From Komagataeibacter kakiaceti JCM 25156 (lineage in GTDB: Bacteria; Pseudomonadota; Alphaproteobacteria; Acetobacterales; Acetobacteraceae): a DNA stretch of 64,000 bases. The translations under genes and the position numbers were made by a program. The DNA lies in the NCBI RefSeq assembly GCF_000613305.1, contig NZ_BAIO01000001.1, positions 1-64,000 on the forward strand, given 5' to 3'. Shown here piece after piece: positions 47,416 through 56,502 of the stretch (positions are counted from its first letter, which is position 1; each line of letters begins with the position of its first letter). The notes beneath the pieces were generated by a model. The model did not search any database, was not told the DNA's origin, and was given only the letters and a program-made list of their open reading frames with translations.

Positions 47416-47949
47416 TTACTGGACGAGCAACTCGACGAAATACACGTTCGTCACCTGCAGGGGGGCCAGATCGGTCCTCAGGCGACGTATGATCGCTTCA
47501 CGCAGCCTGTATATCCCGTTCCCCCGAATATCCTGCGGGCGCGTTTCATGCAGGTATGTCTGGAAGACATCCTGGATTTCGGGAATGGTGCTCTGGAGTG
47601 AGGCTTCATCGGTTGCACCTGCAATCTCGACCTTGGCGGTGAGCTTCACATAGACCGGATGTCCATCTCCGCTGTCGAGGTTGGAAACAATGGTCGGAAT
47701 TCCAACCAGAATGGGCGGGTGTAAAACTTCACTGGCTTTTTCCCCAGCGGTCTTGAACAGTTTGTCCTTCTCCATGAAGGTGATTCCGCCAATGAGAAGG
47801 ATCAGGGCGGCCACCCCCCCGATAATCAGTTTCAGCTTCGATTTTTTAGGGGTGCCCAAGCGAGATGCTTCGGTCGCAGCGGCCTCTGTCTCCTTCCCGG
47901 CATCCCCCCGGGGGGGGGCGGGTGCGCCGCCGGTCACAGTCTCGCTCAT
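47416..47949 (-). CDS. fliL: flagellar basal body-associated protein FliL
   Basis: 177 residues. A cytoplasmic N-terminal tail, one membrane helix (LKLIIGGVAALILLIGGITFM, about 39-59) and the periplasmic FliL domain ending in RTDLAPLQVTNVYFVELLVQ. FliL supports the stators in the motor. It starts the fliL-fliM-DUF6468 group on the minus strand; fliM begins about 50 bases after its stop. Frame intact; length normal. Confidence 0.9.
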   Translation of the reverse strand: MSETVTGGAPAPPRGDAGKETEAAATEASRLGTPKKSKLKLIIGGVAALILLIGGITFMEKDKLFKTAGEKASEVLHPPILVGIPTIVSNLDSGDGHPVYVKLTAKVEIAGATDEASLQSTIPEIQDVFQTYLHETRPQDIRGNGIYRLREAIIRRLRTDLAPLQVTNVYFVELLVQ

Positions 47950-48695
47950 GTCTGGTGTGGCTCCGGAATGGTTGGATAAATATATTCGCCCTCAGTTTAG
48001 CTACTCCCCCCACCCTACTCAATGGCCAGACGGATCGAAGGTCGCGTATTTTGCAGTTTAGGGGAATTTATCCCTTTCATTTTCTGTTACAACATAGCCT
48101 CAATGAGTGTTCTCAGATCCAGATTGAGCGGTGATTGAAGCGCCATTCACATTCGGCAAGGAAGAGATGGAAATCCTGCCGAGGGATTTCATTGTATCGC
48201 CGCAGGTGATGCTTTGCCTGGTTTCAGACTCTCTCTGGAGGGGGGCGAGGTTGATTCTTTTCATGGCGGAACTCAGAGACATCAAGCGTTCGATCAGCGT
48301 GCCATATGTATGCAATAGATTGAATTATAAAGTATTTTTTTGCGAATGACCGATATAAGCGTTCGGTTTCCCGCAACAGGTGGTCATCACCGCATTGACG
48401 CGACTACTGCGCTTGAGCACTCAGAAAACAGCGATCTCTCCTGCAAAGGGAGTTTCAGGAGCGTTATGTTCGGCAATGATGTCCTGAATCCTGTGGTGGA
48501 GGAAGGGCGTTGCATTGCGATTGACGCCAACGATCTTCGTAGCATAGCGCACTGGCGTGCCGGCAACAAAGTATTCCAGAAGGCGTCTTTAAACGGAAAG
48601 TGCCAGTCGGCATGTGACGACATGCTTTTGTACGACATATCAAATATTTGTTGTCTTACCTATGCCAGCCCCTTTGTTTTTATATGTTGAATATA
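47950..48695. other. 746 bp upstream of fliL with no recognised gene
   Basis: Two overlapping open frames on each strand (about 48131-48349 and 48340-48690 on plus, 48100-48315 and 48387-48638 on minus) show partly coding-like composition but match nothing I recognise. The plus-strand pieces could be one broken gene. The fliL promoter should lie between 47950 and 48100. Confidence 0.35.
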
Positions 48696-49820
48696 CTATT
48701 TCTTTGTGATGGCAATGCCAAAGCAAGTTACAGCAAATCCATCCACGGATAGCTTCAGATGACCATCGGAATGATCCTGTCCAATCTCGAGTTCGTTCGC
48801 CAGATTTCCGATAACGTCTTCCCCTCCCCAAGGGGGAATATCAATAAATTGATCCAAAGGTTTATTTCCAGCATTGAAATCCATACGTGCGACTTTGTGC
48901 CCTTTGCCTTCCAATTGTCTGGCGAGTTCTTCAATATGCTTTTTCTGGAATAAAACGGTTGGCCAGTTGTCAATTGTTGGGCCTTCGGGATTGATATTGA
49001 ACTCCATTGTATGGACTGCGACACCACCCGGACGAAGTGTACGAAGTGATGCCTCGATAAAGTCCAGTCCTAATTGAATGGATCCTAAATGCTCTAGAGC
49101 GCATATTGACCAGCAGAAATCATAACCATTCAGATCATCCGGGATAGCATTCATGTCAACGTAACGATGACTTACCAGACGTTTGAAGGTCTCCTTGTCC
49201 ACCAGATGCTCCAGGTGCGCTTCTTCTATAGTATCGACATGCTGGTTGCTGTTTCTCCAGCCTGCAGATTGAGCATCGTCTGGTAAAAGATCTGTAATGG
49301 TTGTCTTCACGCCCTTGCTGGCAAGATAACTGGCTATTGGTTCACGCCCGCAACCAAAACCCAGTCCTGTTTTTGAGGAATCGATATTTCCACTATTATA
49401 AAGGGTTTGAAGCACATAACTGAATTCCCAGGCTTTTCTATGATAAATCAAAGGGATCCCAAGTTCACTAAACCAGTGTCGGGACCAGATGGACTCTATA
49501 TCAGCCTGAGTGCAGAGTTTTGAGCCGATATCCAGTTTTATCGGACCTTTGTTTTCTATTGTCGGCCACGCATCTACCAAGCTTCTTGCCAAATTGTACC
49601 CCATGGCTTTAATGCTTAAAGCCATAAAGTCAATATTTCGCAAACGCTCATTCAATATATTCATATTAGGTTGAAAGTCTTTATTCACAAGCTTCATGAG
49701 CCGCTTCATTTTTTCATTATCAGATTCATTATTGATAATATTTTCATATATTTCTGGAAATATTTTCCTTATAAAAAACATGCGGATTTTTTTTATATTA
49801 CGCTTAAAGAAGGTATTCAA
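48696..49820 (-). CDS. class I SAM-dependent methyltransferase
   Basis: 374 residues. The SAM-binding motif I is LGFGCGREPIASYLASKG (about 153-170), with the acidic TITDLLPDDAQ after strand 2, and a LGSIQLGLDFIEASLRTLRPGG helix before motif III. The N-terminal ~95 residues are Lys/Asn-rich and helical. AT-rich with codon use unlike fliLM, so acquired. Methyltransferases of this kind modify sugars or proteins in surface-glycan and flagellin-modification loci; substrate unknown. Isolated between the fliL group and an IS element. Confidence 0.78.
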   Translation of the reverse strand: MNTFFKRNIKKIRMFFIRKIFPEIYENIINNESDNEKMKRLMKLVNKDFQPNMNILNERLRNIDFMALSIKAMGYNLARSLVDAWPTIENKGPIKLDIGSKLCTQADIESIWSRHWFSELGIPLIYHRKAWEFSYVLQTLYNSGNIDSSKTGLGFGCGREPIASYLASKGVKTTITDLLPDDAQSAGWRNSNQHVDTIEEAHLEHLVDKETFKRLVSHRYVDMNAIPDDLNGYDFCWSICALEHLGSIQLGLDFIEASLRTLRPGGVAVHTMEFNINPEGPTIDNWPTVLFQKKHIEELARQLEGKGHKVARMDFNAGNKPLDQFIDIPPWGGEDVIGNLANELEIGQDHSDGHLKLSVDGFAVTCFGIAITKK

Positions 49821-50062
49821 TTTCCTGATCCAGTCATATTATATATTTTATTTATATATTTGGCGCGTTTGTTCTGTTTTGATGGCTACAACAGCGATGG
49901 TAGCGGATAGAATATGATGGAAACGATAAACAGTAAACGTAGTTTCCTTCATTCAGCCACTAGGTGTTTATTGCCGGGTTTTTATGGATAGGATTGATAA
50001 TAAATATTTCTGGTTCTGAAGTCCAGATTTTGCAGATATATCCATATGGTGTGAGCCCGTTA

Positions 50063-50943
50063 GAACCTGTTTGGAAAATCGATCTGATGTGTTTCAAGCT
50101 CTGGATGTGGACGCCAGAGCAGAGGGGCCGGATGGCAGGATCACCCACAAGATGAAACGCTACCCGTCTGACATGACAGACGAGGAATGGGAGCGGATCG
50201 CGCCGTTGATGCCAGGTCCTGGGCGTCGTGGCCGTCCACGAGAGGTCGAATTCCGTGAGGTGATCAATGCGGTGCGCTATCTCGTTCGTTCAGGCTGCGG
50301 TTGGCGGATGCTGCCGATCCACTTCGGCACTGGCGCACGGTCTATGGCTGGTTTCGTGAGTTGGCGCGACGGTTCCTGTTCCAGACCATCCATGATGTTG
50401 AACTGATGCTTGACCGGAAACAGGCAGGCCGCGAGGCCAGTCCGACAGCGGCGGTGATCGACAGCCAGAGCATCAAGGCGCCTCATGCGAGGACAAGGGG
50501 TTACGATGCCGGCAAAAAAGTCGTCGGGCGCAAGCGGCATATCGCCGTCGACACGGACGGGCGCCTCCTGATGGTCAACCTCACTCCAGCCGACATCTCC
50601 GACAGTGCCGGTGCTCAGATGATCCTGGATGCGATCCGCAAGCGTTGGCCGTGGGTGAAGCATCTGTTCGCCGATGGCGCCTATGACCGCCTGAAGTTGA
50701 TGGACAAGGCGACTTACCTGGATTTCATCGTCGAAATTATCCGCCGCCGTGACGGAGCAAAGGGCTTCGAGGTGTTGCCGCGACGCTGGGTGGTCGAGAG
50801 GACCTTTGGCTGGATGACCCCCTGGCGCCGGCTCGTGCGTGATTACGATCGCCGCGTCGACGTGTCACAGGCCATGATCTTCGTCGCCATGGGTGCCAAT
50901 CTCATGCGCAGAAATGCTCATCCATGATTTTCCAAACAGGCTC
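50063..50943 (+). mobile_element. IS5-family insertion sequence, full length
   Basis: 881 bp with matching inverted ends GARCCTGTTTGGAAAATC (50063-50080 and, reversed, 50926-50943), flanked by TTA on both sides (50060-50062 and 50944-50946), the expected short target duplication. It encodes one transposase in two frames. A truncated relative lies at 41263-41887. Confidence 0.88.
50152..50927 (+). pseudogene. IS5-family transposase (frame broken)
   Basis: It starts MKRYPSDMTDEEWERIAPLM, and the frame is lost near 50330, where this copy has CACTTCGGCACTGG while the 41263 copy has CACTTCGGGCACTGG, a direct case of GGG versus GG. The second frame includes FRELARRFLFQTIHDVELML, AVIDSQSIKAPHA (first D), NLTPADISDSAGA, and PRRWVVERTFGWM with the final E. 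About 258 codons when rejoined. Confidence 0.85.
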
Positions 50944-50969
50944 TTAGGAGTCTTAGGACCTGTTAGGTT

Positions 50970-51430
50970 TTGAATGACAGAGCGGACTACATAGCTGTTT
51001 GGAATGAGCATGATGCCGTCTGTCTTTCCGATCAGGCCAGGTCTGTCTGGGAGCTTTTGTTCGAGGGGTTCCCCCTGAAGGGTAAGCGCCGTCAAAGAAC
51101 CTGCGGTGAACGATTTCCTCGATTTTCTGGCGCCATCAGAACGGCGCGAAGTGGCGCGCGCCCTACCGGATTGGTTGGGTCCGTGGTGGATTGCCGCGCA
51201 ATTGTTTATTCGATGGTCGAGGCTCGGCGTGTGGCAGCACCTTTTTGAAAAAGGTCAAAGACAGGGATCAGGCCCTCGGCATGGTCTTTCTCGATAGCAC
51301 GACGATCCTTACCCATCACAAGGCGGCCGGGGCCACCAAAAAAAGGGGAGATACAGGGAACACCACAGGGATCATGAGGCTCCTGACCGCTCACACGTGG
51401 AGGCCTTGGCACCAAGGTCTGTGACGTGCC
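50970..51430 (+). pseudogene. IS5-family transposase remnant
   Basis: Broken plus-strand frames read [17 protein letters not shown] sequence (as [17 protein letters not shown]), then [21 protein letters not shown] and [15 protein letters not shown], the central part of another IS5-group transposase. It is cut off at about 51430 by the IS3-type element. Confidence 0.65.
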
Positions 51431-52540
51431 CCCGAGACCCTTGTCTAGCGACCTGATCCGGTGTCCTGCCATCCAGTTGGGAATGTGGGCGTACCGTATT
51501 GTAGTCCTCCCGCAGTCAGCCAGAATCAGGCGGGCATGCGTCAGGGACGTGAACAGCGTTTCGTTGAGACATTCATCCCTGAGCCGACCGTTGAAGCTTT
51601 CGACAAACCCGTTCTGCTGCGGTTTCCCCGGGGCGATATAATGCCATTCGATCTGCATCCCGTCGGTCCATTTCAGAATGGCATGGGATGTGAATTCCGT
51701 CCCGTTGTCACTGACAATCATGAGGAGCTTGCCATATCGCTCCACCAGAGTTGTCAGTTCCCGCGCCACACGTCCGCCTGACAACGATGTGTCGGCAACC
51801 AATGCCAGGTTCTTCCGGCTGAAATCGTCGATAACAGCCAGAATGCGGAACCGGCGGCCACAGATCAGGGCGTCGGACACAAAATCCAGGCTCCAGCGCT
51901 GCCCAGGTTCCTTGGGAGGGCGGTCATGGGAGAACGCGTCCCCAATGCTCGCTTTCGGCCTCCCCGATGACGGACTTTCAGCCCCTCCTCCTGATAAAGG
52001 CGGAACAGCTTCCTGTGATTGGGTGTGAGGCCTTCCCGCGCCAGAAGATAGCTCAGGCGGCGGTATCCAAAGCGGCGCCGCTGGCCCGCCAGTTCCCGCA
52101 GACGCTGGCGCAGGACGACATCGTCCGCCCTGGTCGAAATATAGCGCGCAACACGGCGGGCAAGACCGACAAGCGCACAGGCACGGCGTTCGCTCAGGGC
52201 CAGAACACCGCGAATATGGTCGACCGCCTGCCGCCTGGTGACAGGCGTCACCACTTTTTTCCAGCGATTTCCTTCAGTGCGGCATCATCCGGCATAGCAT
52301 CCGCCAGAAGACGTTTCAGGCGACTGTTTTCATCTTCCAACGCCTTCAGTCGCTTGGCCTCGGACACTTCAAGACCGCCATAGCGGGTCTTCCATTTGTA
52401 GAAAGTCGCATCACTGATCCCGTGTTTGCGGCAAAGATCAGAGACCTTCAGCCCAGTTTCCTGTTCCTTCAGGATCCCTATGATCTGCTCTTCCGTAAAA
52501 CGACTGCATTTCATCCGTCCGGGATGGTGGGGAACGGCCT
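51431..52540 (-). mobile_element. IS3-family insertion element, OrfA and broken OrfB
   Basis: OrfA (52248-52514) reads CSRFTEEQIIGILKEQETGL and KWKTRYGGLEVSEAKRLKAL: the IS3-type HTH and leucine zipper. OrfB begins in the -1 frame ([20 protein letters not shown]), is broken near 51880 (a C-run loss after SPMTA) and again near 51510, and contains [36 protein letters not shown] and [18 protein letters not shown], the DDE integrase core. Ends were not defined with certainty; one lies near TGACGTGCCCCCGAG at 51423-51437. Flanked on both sides by IS5 fragments. Confidence 0.75.
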
Positions 52541-52660
52541 TTTTTGAGCAGTGAGGTCGCTGTCCGCTGCGCCTTCGAGTGTGCCACATCAACCATCAGG
52601 TGCTTCGACTGGCCTGCCTGTTCTGTCAATCCTCGCTGCAATGCAAACTATCGCCTTCGT
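52541..52660 (-). pseudogene. IS5-family transposase fragment
   Basis: Minus-strand reading HLMVDVAHSKAQRTATSLLK is the D-x-T-x-x-K-A-H-R-T-A block of an IS5-group transposase. The fragment is cut by the IS3 element at its 3' side. Confidence 0.55.
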
Positions 52661-52715
52661 GGGCTTCATGCTTAGAAATGTCGTCAGCCTGCTTATGCAA
52701 GGTGCAGAACACTCT

Positions 52716-54146
52716 CTAGATAGAATTATTAAATTTCAATGTGTTATGAGATAATTTAATATCAACAATAAGTCCTGTTTCGTTGCACAGAGCTGTTTGC
52801 AATGTTTTCTGTGCAACGATATCAGGGTTAAGGAGCGTTGAAGGTTCTTCGTCCCCAAAGTTATTTTTTCGCATAGGTGTCTGTGTACGTTCTGGGCAAA
52901 TACATTGAACCTTGATGCCATCTGTCATCCATTCTTCCGCCAACGCTTGTGAGAAGTTGACGATTGCAGCTTTGGTCGATGAATACACAGCATAAAACGC
53001 ACGACCTCTTGTATACGAGCTGGATGAAAAATTTATCAGGCATCCTTGTGATTGAAGTAGATATGGTCTGGCTGCTGTTGCAACATTAATTACACCAAAA
53101 TAATTGGTGGCAACCATCTCTTTAATCTGTTTTATAGGAGTGGCAGAAAAAGGACGACGGAACATCACTGCAGACGTATTGATAATAATATCAATAGAGT
53201 TTCCATCTTTTGTGACATGATCCAGAAAAATTGAAATTGTATTTATGTCTGCGACATCTACAGAGTTTTCAGAGCGACTGGCTGAAAAAACTTCAGCGCC
53301 ATAATACTTCGCCATCTCGCAAATTGATTTGCCGATGCCACATCGACCTCCAAAAACAACTATTCTCTTGCCCCGCAAGTGAGAGATATCTACGTAACTA
53401 TCAACTTCGGTTGCTCCTGATTGAATTAATTTTTCAGATAAGAACAGATCTATGGGCGTTGTTATTTTTATATTACTATCAGAACCATTAACTGCCCCTA
53501 TGGAAATTCCAGGAATGCCAGAAAGAACAACACTACAATCACAGGTAAATGTTTTATAATTCTGTCTGGAAGTGACATTTTTATATGCTGTCTGCAATAT
53601 ACCAAGCCGGAAACCTTGGGGCGTTTGTCCTCGGCGTAGTTTGCTACGGTCAGGAATATCGGAAATAAGATCTCCTGATACTTCAACGATTGTATCAGCT
53701 GAAGGAACAACAGTATCGACAGCGGGGAATTGGTCGAGAGCCAGCAAGCATTCAGATAATATTTTTTGTGTTACGAATGGACGTACGGCGTCATGGATAA
53801 GCAATTTTGTGTCAGGTTGATAGATTGACATAGCCTTAAGGGCAGCCTGTGTCGATTCTATTCTACTTTTGCCACCAACAATAATCTGTTTTAACTTTTT
53901 CCATCCACGTATTTGGGATATATTTCTGATAAGATTGATGTAGTCAGGTTTCGTGACAATAATAATATCATCTATGATGGAAGAAGTTTCAAATACATCA
54001 ACTGTGTATTCTAGGACAGTCCGACCGGCCAGTTTCGTAAATTGTTTGGGGATCGTGGCGCCAAAACGGGTGCCATCACCTGCGGCTAGAATTACACCGA
54101 CTGCTTTTGTGGAATGCTTACTCATCGTACATCCTGTCATTCCCAT
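52716..54146 (-). CDS. bifunctional cytidylyltransferase / short-chain dehydrogenase, CDP-ribitol pathway type
   Basis: 476 residues, two enzymes fused. The N-terminal domain (about 10-245) is an IspD/TarI-like cytidylyltransferase: VILAAGDGTRFGATIPKQF, LLIHDAVRPFVT and SKLRRGQTPQGFRLGIL. The C-terminal domain (about 255-470) is a short-chain dehydrogenase: GKRIVVFGGRCGIGKSICE (cofactor loop G-G-x-x-G-I-G) and the catalytic Tyr-x3-Lys in YAVYSSTKAAIV. This order matches the Acs1/Bcs1 proteins of Haemophilus capsules, which reduce ribulose-5-P and make CDP-ribitol. It may start at residue 8. AT-rich; beside the TagF-like gene at 54245, same strand. Confidence 0.82.
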   Translation of the reverse strand: MGMTGCTMSKHSTKAVGVILAAGDGTRFGATIPKQFTKLAGRTVLEYTVDVFETSSIIDDIIIVTKPDYINLIRNISQIRGWKKLKQIIVGGKSRIESTQAALKAMSIYQPDTKLLIHDAVRPFVTQKILSECLLALDQFPAVDTVVPSADTIVEVSGDLISDIPDRSKLRRGQTPQGFRLGILQTAYKNVTSRQNYKTFTCDCSVVLSGIPGISIGAVNGSDSNIKITTPIDLFLSEKLIQSGATEVDSYVDISHLRGKRIVVFGGRCGIGKSICEMAKYYGAEVFSASRSENSVDVADINTISIFLDHVTKDGNSIDIIINTSAVMFRRPFSATPIKQIKEMVATNYFGVINVATAARPYLLQSQGCLINFSSSSYTRGRAFYAVYSSTKAAIVNFSQALAEEWMTDGIKVQCICPERTQTPMRKNNFGDEEPSTLLNPDIVAQKTLQTALCNETGLIVDIKLSHNTLKFNNSI

Positions 54147-54244
54147 AATTGTCTGAGTCCGTGGGGATGATTATATTTACATATTGAATAATTATATTAT
54201 AACACAGTGATTAAATATCTACGCCATTTCCAAATGCACAAATA

Positions 54245-55645
54245 TCATGACATAGTACTTTCAATGTTTACCCCTAAACCTTCAGAGATATTTTCAAGTA
54301 TAATATCGCAAGAAGGCTTTTTGTTTGGAAACAATATCTGTTTCAGATATTCACGATCAGATTTGTGAGTATCATCAACAGTTTTGTTTTTGTAACCTAG
54401 AGCAGTCTTCTTCATTTCTTCAAATGTATATACAGTATTCGCACATGCTATGGCTAATTTACCGACAGCATTTAGTTCTGCATGTACACCAGAGTTAAAG
54501 AATATCAATGGTTTATCAAATATAGGATATTCAATAAAAAAAGAAATTCCGTCCGTTATCATCAGGTCGGATGCTGCAAAAAGCCCTCCATAACGCTCAT
54601 TTTCATAAGCGCAATTAGGAAGACTCAACCATTCTGTCAGGAAGTTATCAAGAGCCGCCTGCGACATGACATTGCGGTTGACCACACTCTTGAAGAGTTC
54701 TGGGTGAGGTTTGAGAACAAATTCTATATCCGATGCCTCACGCGCCCAGGCAACGAAATCCTGATATATTCTATGGAACACGCCAAAATTGAGCCACGGA
54801 TTGTCGCAACTATGATGTGGCGCCCATATGACGCGGAAAGCTTTTTCATGATGAGGATTTTTATCGAATGTTGGCCACGAAGGCGCTTCATTCAGGAGAC
54901 GTTGTAGTTTCGGGTAACCTGAAAGGACAAGTTTTTCCGATGGGGCGTGACTGAAAGATTCAAAATACTGCAAAGCATATTTATTTTCACAAAATATGCG
55001 CCAGGCGGCCCTATGATAAGGTGTATCACAGGAGATTTTATTTGTACCTTCCCGTTCGGCCTGCTTGCTCATGTATTTTTCCAGGACAATAAGTCCGTAT
55101 GGAACAACACATAATTTGGCAAAGCTGAGATAATCGGATGAAAATGCGGGAGGATAAAGATCATCCCACTGAGATTGACGAAAGATAATATCTGGCGCCA
55201 GACCGCGAAGAATATTCAATCCGGCAAACGAATCTTCCATATCGAGACGGAGATGAGGAATATTTAGCTTAGTCAGGCCATCACTTGCTCTTTTTTCTCC
55301 ACTAAAATGAGTATCCCCGCCAAGACGGCGATTGATTGTTGCAACGAAAGGTTCAAAAATATCGCTTTCTAGCATTTTTTGGTAAATATCAAATAATGAA
55401 TCCCATAATTCTATGGAATTAACGAGAAAAACCGCCCGTATCTTACGGCCATTAGGTTTTAAATGTGACGATGAAAGTGCTTGAACTGATGCTCGTGTCT
55501 GCCTTACCTGCATATGAAGGTCAAGAACAACCTGAGATAGGCTTTTCAGAACTTTTTCCGTATATGTCTGTCTTTCCAGCAGATTTGACAATGCCTTTAC
55601 CACATCATGATTGGAATCCATGGTGTGTTTTTCATTTCCAGACAT
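54245..55645 (-). CDS. TagF/TarL-like polyol-phosphate transferase family protein
   Basis: 466 residues. An N-terminal helical segment with a coiled-coil look (about 15-60) precedes a GT-B core. The C-terminal half has VIWAPHHSCDNPWLNFGVFH (about 285-304), FVLKPHPELF (K-x-H-P, about 323-332) and DLMITDGISFFIEYPIFDKP (D-x-x-S-F-x-E-Y, about 370-389), the pattern of CDP-glycerol/CDP-ribitol phosphotransferases. The gene is just upstream of the CDP-ribitol-type enzyme on the same strand with a 98-base gap, so substrate supply and transferase are paired. Target unknown. AT-rich. Confidence 0.75.
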   Translation of the reverse strand: MSGNEKHTMDSNHDVVKALSNLLERQTYTEKVLKSLSQVVLDLHMQVRQTRASVQALSSSHLKPNGRKIRAVFLVNSIELWDSLFDIYQKMLESDIFEPFVATINRRLGGDTHFSGEKRASDGLTKLNIPHLRLDMEDSFAGLNILRGLAPDIIFRQSQWDDLYPPAFSSDYLSFAKLCVVPYGLIVLEKYMSKQAEREGTNKISCDTPYHRAAWRIFCENKYALQYFESFSHAPSEKLVLSGYPKLQRLLNEAPSWPTFDKNPHHEKAFRVIWAPHHSCDNPWLNFGVFHRIYQDFVAWAREASDIEFVLKPHPELFKSVVNRNVMSQAALDNFLTEWLSLPNCAYENERYGGLFAASDLMITDGISFFIEYPIFDKPLIFFNSGVHAELNAVGKLAIACANTVYTFEEMKKTALGYKNKTVDDTHKSDREYLKQILFPNKKPSCDIILENISEGLGVNIESTMS

Positions 55646-55992
55646 AAAGGTTCCTTACTCACCAAATCACTCAGTATGTAGGCCAGATTTTAATTGGGGT
55701 TCTTTTTACACGACAACAAAGGTGTAAGACAACGCAAGGAGGACATTCAGGACAATCCTCAACGAAACCAGCAGGATTTCTGGCTCGCAGGGTAACTACA
55801 CATACGTATAGTAGGCCAAAGATAATCCGGTACTAGGCAGCCTGCATCTGTTTAAAAATAACCGATTGATAAAAAACAACAAAAGTTTTGGTTGCCGCCG
55901 TTCTAGAAAAGATGGCATCCAAAACTTTTATTATTATCAGTGTGTTATTTGAAAATGACATTCTTCATGTGGACTGGGCACCATTCCCCTTA
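55646..55992. other. 347-bp intergenic region carrying one iteron-like copy
   Basis: No gene recognised. It holds an isolated match to the replication iteron (55655-55672), and the promoter of the TagF-like gene. Confidence 0.4.
55655..55672. repeat. isolated iteron-like sequence
   Basis: Read on the minus strand it is GAGTGATTTGGTGAGTAA, matching 13 or more bases of the origin iteron core TGATTTGGTGAG. It lies 33 kb from the origin, just upstream of the start of the polyol-phosphate transferase gene at 55645. Confidence 0.55.
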
Positions 55993-56502
55993 TCAGGGAA
56001 CATCCGCAGAATTTGTCAGACTGGGCAATTCGATCCATTTGCTGAACGCATCGATATCGAGATGTCCGATAATCCGGTCTTTTATCGTTATGAGGCCGCT
56101 TAAGATCTTATGGGTTCCCTGCCCTGCCGCCGTAGGAATTGGCTTTATGTCATCATAGGTCAAAGTGACAATATCCTGCACTTTATCGACCAGAAGACCC
56201 GCAGGTTCTCCACGCAGTTCAACAATAATCACTGCCGCCGGCACGCCACGCTCATTTTCAACCTTATGCTCTTTCCCTGTATCGAAAATAACATGCATGT
56301 CGATGACAGGTATCATCGCCCCCCGCAGGTTCATAACCCCCTTGAGATAGGGCGGAGCGGATGGAAGCGGACTTCCCCCCGTCCAGATACGGATTTCCAT
56401 GACATAGAGAATGGGGAGCGCATAAGCCTCCCCATTCACGATAAAGGTCAGTACCTGCAACGCCTGCTGCTGGTCACTATGCCGATTACTGGAAGCAAGC
56501 AT
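55993..56502 (-). CDS. cheW: chemotaxis coupling protein CheW, second copy
   Basis: 169 residues with the CheW pattern: VLTFIVNGEAYALPILYVMEI (about 17-37), VMNLRGAMIPVIDMHVIF (about 56-73) and LLVDKVQDIVTLTYDDI. Its ATG overlaps the stop of the receptor gene upstream by one base (TAATG), so the two are made together. It probably serves that receptor in the same CheA arrays. Frame intact. Confidence 0.93.
   Translation of the reverse strand: MLASSNRHSDQQQALQVLTFIVNGEAYALPILYVMEIRIWTGGSPLPSAPPYLKGVMNLRGAMIPVIDMHVIFDTGKEHKVENERGVPAAVIIVELRGEPAGLLVDKVQDIVTLTYDDIKPIPTAAGQGTHKILSGLITIKDRIIGHLDIDAFSKWIELPSLTNSADVP

Noticed and set aside
48131..48690. Two plus-strand open frames as a gene upstream of fliL
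   Set aside because: Frames are short, opposed by equal-length frames on the other strand, and match nothing recognisable; left as unassigned.
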